A stretch of DNA of 64,000 bases from Planctomycetota bacterium. Lineage in GTDB: Bacteria > Planctomycetota > Planctomycetia > Planctomycetales > Planctomycetaceae. The notes beneath the pieces are model-generated. The model ran no database searches, was not told the origin of the DNA, and saw only the letters and a program-made list of their open reading frames with translations. Numbering within the stretch: position 1 is the first letter of the stretch; each line of letters begins with the position of its first letter. Shown here in pieces: positions 60,580-64,000 of this stretch. The DNA lies in assembly GCA_018242525.1 (NCBI GenBank), contig JAFEBS010000039.1, forward strand, positions 59,554-123,553. Direction: 5' to 3'. The position numbers were made by a program, and so were the translations under genes.

Positions 60580-63500
60580 ATGATGCACGAGTCGAAAGGA
60601 ATGTCGATGTCAGGTGGTTCGTCTGTGGCGGTGGCTCCTGGAGTGGGAGCCGGTCAACGAGGACTGCCGGAAACGCGTCCCATGTCGGTCCCCCCAAGGT
60701 TCTGTCCCGCCGATACTGATCCGTTCAATACGGTTGAATGGGACTATCGCACTGCGGCCATCAAAGATGAAAATGGCAAAGTTTTATTCGAGCAAACCAA
60801 CTGCGAAGTGCCTTCCACCTGGAGCTCGTTGGCCACGAATGTTGTTGTTTCCAAATACTTCTACGGAGAACACGGCACTCCTGAACGGGAAACCAGTGCC
60901 CGCCAGGTGATTCATCGCGTTGCCCGGACGATCGCCGATTGGGGGATCGCCGACGGTTATTTTGCCAGCCGTGAAGATGGCGAAAACTTTTACCGCGATC
61001 TGGCCTGGATGTGTCTGCACCAGTACGGATCCTTCAATTCGCCCGTCTGGTTCAACGTGGGACTGTACCACCAGTACGGAGTGAAGGGGGCCAAGGGGAA
61101 CTATCACTTCAATCCGAAGTCGCAGGAGGTTGAACGGCCGGAAACGTCGTACGAACTGCCCCAGGCCTCCGCCTGCTTTATCCAGTCGGTCGACGACAAC
61201 ATGGAAGACATCATGCGCCTGGCGACCAGCGAGGCGATGCTGTTCAAATTCGGTTCGGGGACCGGAACCGACCTGTCGACGATTCGCGGATCCAAGGAAA
61301 AACTGTCCGGTGGCGGAACTCCGTCCGGCCCGCTGTCGTTCATGCGAGTCTACGACCAGATCGCCGCCGTGGTGAAGTCGGGCGGCAAGACCCGACGGGC
61401 CGCCAAGATGCAGTCGCTGAAGGACTGGCATCCAGACATTCTGGAATTCATTCAGTGCAAGAACAAGGAAGAAAAGAAGGCACGCGTCCTGATCGACAGT
61501 GGCGAATACGACGCCAATTTTAATGGCGAAGCGTATTCCTCGATCATGTTCCAGAACGCCAATCTGTCCGTGCGACTCAGCGATGAGTTCATGCGATCCG
61601 TGGAAGAAGGCAAGAAGTGGAAGACGCGCTGGGTGACCGATCCGACGAAGAACGGTCCCGAATACGATGCCAAGTACGTCTTGCGACAGATGGCCGAAGG
61701 GGCTTGGGCCTGCGGCGATCCGGGTGTGCAGTATGACACGACGATCAACAAGTGGCACACCTGCCCGAACTCAGGTCGCATCAATGCGTCCAATCCCTGC
61801 TCGGAATACATGTTCCTGGACGACACGGCCTGCAACCTGTCGAGCCTGAACCTGCGCAAGTTCCAGCGGCCGGACGGGACGTTCGACGTTGACCGGTTCC
61901 GTGCCGCCGCTGCGGTGTTCATCACGGCTCAGGAAATCCTGGTGGATCATGCCAGCTATCCGACGCCGACCATCGCGAAGAACAGCCACCTGTATCGGCC
62001 GCTTGGTTTGGGGTACGCCAATCTCGGCAGCCTGCTGATGTCGATGGGAATCCCCTACGACAGCGATGCCGGTCGCGGGATTGCGGGATCGCTGACGGCA
62101 TTGCTGACGGGCCAGGGGTACCTCACCTCCAGCCGCATTGCCGGTTACATGGGGCCGTTTGCCGGGTACAAGGAGAATGCCGAACCGATGCTGCGGGTGA
62201 TGCGGATGCATCGTGATGCCGTGGACCGGATCGATTACCAGTGTCCGGAATACCTGCGGGTGGCCGCCGGCAAGGTCTGGGACGAATGCGTCGATTCGGG
62301 ACGCCAGTTCGGCTACCGCAATGCCCAGGCCACGGTGCTGGCGCCGACCGGAACGATCGCGTTCATGATGGACTGCGACACGACCGGGATCGAGCCGGAC
62401 ATCGCCCTGGTCAAGTACAAGCAACTGGCGGGGGGCGGGATGATGAAGATCGTCAACCGCACAGTTCCGCTGGCGCTGAAGACGCTGGGATACGATTCCC
62501 CCGAGATCGAACGGATCGTCAAGTTCATTGAAGATCACGAAACGATCGAAGGCGCACCGGACCTGAAGCCGGAACATGTGGCCTGCTTTGACTGCGCCTT
62601 CAAGGCGAACAACGGGACTCGAACGATTCACTGGAAGGCGCACATCCGGATGATGGCCGCCGCCCAGCCGTTCCTGTCCGGGGCGATCTCGAAGACGGTC
62701 AACATGCCAGCTGACAGCACCGTGGAAGACGTCGAAAAGGCGTATTTCGAGGGATGGCGACTGGGTCTGAAGGCGTTGGCGATTTATCGCGATGGCTCGA
62801 AGCAAAGCCAGCCACTGTCGACGACCAAGGAAGGTGACCGGAAGAAGGGTGCCGCCGGAGCCGGCGACCGTCCCGCTCGCCGTCGCCTGCCTGCCACCCG
62901 ACAGTCGCTGACCCACAAGTTCTCGGTCGGCGGCCACGAAGGGTACATCACCGTCGGGCTGTTCGAGGATGGAACTCCCGGTGAGTTGTTCATCAACATG
63001 GCGAAGGAAGGAAGTACGATCGGCGGCCTGATGGACGTGATCGGGACCGAAACTTCGATGGGTCTTCAGTACGGTGTTCCATTGGAAGTCCTGGTCGAGA
63101 AATTCTCGCACACCCGGTTTGAACCGAGTGGCTGGACTCCCAACCAGGATATCCCGGTCGCCAAAAGTCTGGTGGATTACATCTTCCGCTGGCTGGGCAT
63201 CGAGTTCATCCCCGGATTCCGGGAGGCGAACACACCGAAGCGTGAACCGGCCATCGGTCACGACGACGAGACCGACGAAACTCATCCGTTGGCTGAAGTC
63301 GTCGCCAAGGCCCTGCCAGCGACTTCGGCCACACCGTCCAACGGCAACGGCAGTCACTCGTCCAACGGACACAACGGGAGCAACGGCAAGGTTCCCGCTG
63401 CGGTGGCACAACGCATGTCATCTTCCTTGAAGGTGCTGCAGCCATCGGGCGGATCCCTGGAAACGTCGGTAAACCGCAACCAGCAGTTCGCCAAGTTCCA

Positions 63501-63600
63501 GTCCGATGCTCCCAGTTGCGGAAATTGCGGAGCAATCACGGTCCGCAACGGCAACTGTTACCTGTGTCATAACTGTGGGACCAGCCACGGCTGCAGTTGA
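60580..63600 (+). CDS. nrdJ: Adenosylcobalamin-dependent ribonucleotide reductase (class II)
   Basis: The product has 1006 residues from the ATG at 60580, after AGAGGAG. The 10-stranded barrel includes GTGTDLSTIRGSKEKLSGGG, NPCSEYMFLDDTACNLSSLN with the catalytic Cys and Glu, and APTGTIAFMMDCDTTGIEPD. SACFIQSV provides another active-site Cys. The C-terminus ends in a Cys-rich zinc ribbon (CGNCGAITVRNGNCYLCHNC) as in class II enzymes that reduce nucleotides with thioredoxin. An Asn/Gly/Ser linker near residue 925 connects it. It makes deoxynucleotides without oxygen, using vitamin B12. Confidence 0.97.
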   Translation: MMHESKGMSMSGGSSVAVAPGVGAGQRGLPETRPMSVPPRFCPADTDPFNTVEWDYRTAAIKDENGKVLFEQTNCEVPSTWSSLATNVVVSKYFYGEHGTPERETSARQVIHRVARTIADWGIADGYFASREDGENFYRDLAWMCLHQYGSFNSPVWFNVGLYHQYGVKGAKGNYHFNPKSQEVERPETSYELPQASACFIQSVDDNMEDIMRLATSEAMLFKFGSGTGTDLSTIRGSKEKLSGGGTPSGPLSFMRVYDQIAAVVKSGGKTRRAAKMQSLKDWHPDILEFIQCKNKEEKKARVLIDSGEYDANFNGEAYSSIMFQNANLSVRLSDEFMRSVEEGKKWKTRWVTDPTKNGPEYDAKYVLRQMAEGAWACGDPGVQYDTTINKWHTCPNSGRINASNPCSEYMFLDDTACNLSSLNLRKFQRPDGTFDVDRFRAAAAVFITAQEILVDHASYPTPTIAKNSHLYRPLGLGYANLGSLLMSMGIPYDSDAGRGIAGSLTALLTGQGYLTSSRIAGYMGPFAGYKENAEPMLRVMRMHRDAVDRIDYQCPEYLRVAAGKVWDECVDSGRQFGYRNAQATVLAPTGTIAFMMDCDTTGIEPDIALVKYKQLAGGGMMKIVNRTVPLALKTLGYDSPEIERIVKFIEDHETIEGAPDLKPEHVACFDCAFKANNGTRTIHWKAHIRMMAAAQPFLSGAISKTVNMPADSTVEDVEKAYFEGWRLGLKALAIYRDGSKQSQPLSTTKEGDRKKGAAGAGDRPARRRLPATRQSLTHKFSVGGHEGYITVGLFEDGTPGELFINMAKEGSTIGGLMDVIGTETSMGLQYGVPLEVLVEKFSHTRFEPSGWTPNQDIPVAKSLVDYIFRWLGIEFIPGFREANTPKREPAIGHDDETDETHPLAEVVAKALPATSATPSNGNGSHSSNGHNGSNGKVPAAVAQRMSSSLKVLQPSGGSLETSVNRNQQFAKFQSDAPSCGNCGAITVRNGNCYLCHNCGTSHGCS

Positions 63601-63665
63601 GCAACGATTTCCTGAGTACCGCCCGCGCCGACAGCTGATGGAGCGGCGGGCGACGCGGTGTTGGG

Positions 63666-63705
63666 ACGCCCCGGTTCATTGGAGAGTGAACCGGGGCGTT
63701 TTCGT
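63666..63705 (+). terminator. Rho-independent terminator of nrdJ
   Basis: ACGCCCCGGTTCA (63666-63678), an 8-nt loop, and TGAACCGGGGCGT (63687-63699), followed by TTTTC, form a strong 13-bp stem about 65 bp after the nrdJ stop codon. Confidence 0.85.
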
Positions 63706-63986
63706 TGATCGCGGAATCCCGTGCCCATCTGTCATCTGTCGGTACAGGTCCCCAAGCTCTGGCACAACTACTAGACATCAACGCCGACATCGAGCAATCG
63801 GGGGCGGTCTGGCAGGAAGAAAGCTACGACCGCATCATCCGCGATGAAGAGCATCTGTACCGCGTCGTCCAGTACGTTGGCCGCAACCCGTCGCAAGGGG
63901 GATTGCCCCGCACGGATTGGTATCGTTGGTTGCATCCGGACTGGGAAGCGTGCGGTTGGAAGTTTGAGGATGCCGCGTCACCGTAG
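63705..63986 (+). pseudogene. C-terminal relic of a REP-associated (Y1) transposase
   Basis: The frame encodes 93 residues. AVWQEESYDRIIRDEEHLYR followed by VVQYVGRNPSQGGLP corresponds to the last third of Y1_Tnp/RAYT transposases, and the end WLHPDWEACGWKFED is the tail common in planctomycete members. The HUH motif and the catalytic Tyr lie upstream in such proteins and are missing. The nominal TTG start abuts the terminator, so it is a remnant. RAYTs copy REP-type palindromes, which are frequent in this window. Confidence 0.65.
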
Positions 63987-64000
63987 TCCGGACCCCTTGG

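Noticed and set aside
1..64000. CRISPR arrays, tRNA or rRNA genes, integrase or phage genes
   Set aside because: No regularly spaced direct repeats, no cloverleaf with a T-arm GTTCRANYC that I could fold, no rRNA-like stretch and no integrase or phage structural motif were seen.

Overview
The window reads as a chromosomal segment of a planctomycete. Supporting features are sigma factors of the Planctomycetes-expanded ECF type paired with Ser/Thr kinases, a kinase fused to a formylglycine-generating-enzyme domain, type II pseudopilins, many DUF-type secreted proteins, an NrdJ ribonucleotide reductase, csrA and a dense population of small palindromic repeats. Composition is moderately GC-rich and fairly even, and I see no prophage, integron, CRISPR array, rRNA or tRNA. 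The genus cannot be fixed from sequence alone.

Layout. 1-5967: a diacylglycerol kinase fragment cut by the window edge, a secreted lectin-fold protein, an ECF sigma factor with a large membrane anti-sigma factor, a lone eboE and an alpha/beta hydrolase. 6423-16456: a BtaA-like betaine-lipid enzyme, a 1167-residue protein that I read as a candidate PPi-type PEP carboxykinase, an orphan LUD-domain protein, a TfoX-N protein, a methyltransferase and two secreted proteins. 16823-22449: rpsU, a GH5 glycosidase whose signal peptide is split by a palindromic element, a DnaB-N-only protein, and a tightly overlapping gspH-I-J-K pseudopilin operon. 22494-25580: a 304-bp inverted-repeat element carrying a 49-codon ORF, then tadB and an FHA-CpaF ATPase. 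25957-32481: two sigma factor/kinase pairs flanking an SDR protein. 32793-40224: a metallopeptidase, nadE, a small secreted protein, csrA with a sigma-54-like promoter, an S41 protease and ygfZ.

40325-47156 (minus strand) is a tight five-gene operon: an outer-membrane inverse-autotransporter-like barrel with a beta-helix, then two ATPase/permease ABC pairs. 47576-55345 holds dabA-dabB (a predicted DIC-uptake machine) converging on a second, divergent dabA. 55346-63986 contains a long non-coding stretch with a second strong sigma-54-like site before a small membrane protein, a PrsW-like protein, a fatty acid desaturase/MBL hydrolase pair, a DMT protein, nrdJ with promoter and terminator, and the relic of a REP-associated (Y1) transposase.

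The most unusual signal is a family of about 100-bp palindromic elements (five copies plus two related ones). They keep one reading frame open and sit in an intergenic region, just upstream of start codons and, once, inside a protein. They recall the Rickettsia palindromic elements. The transposase relic at the right end is a plausible trace of the machinery that spreads such elements. All functional calls rest on motif recognition; no database search was run.
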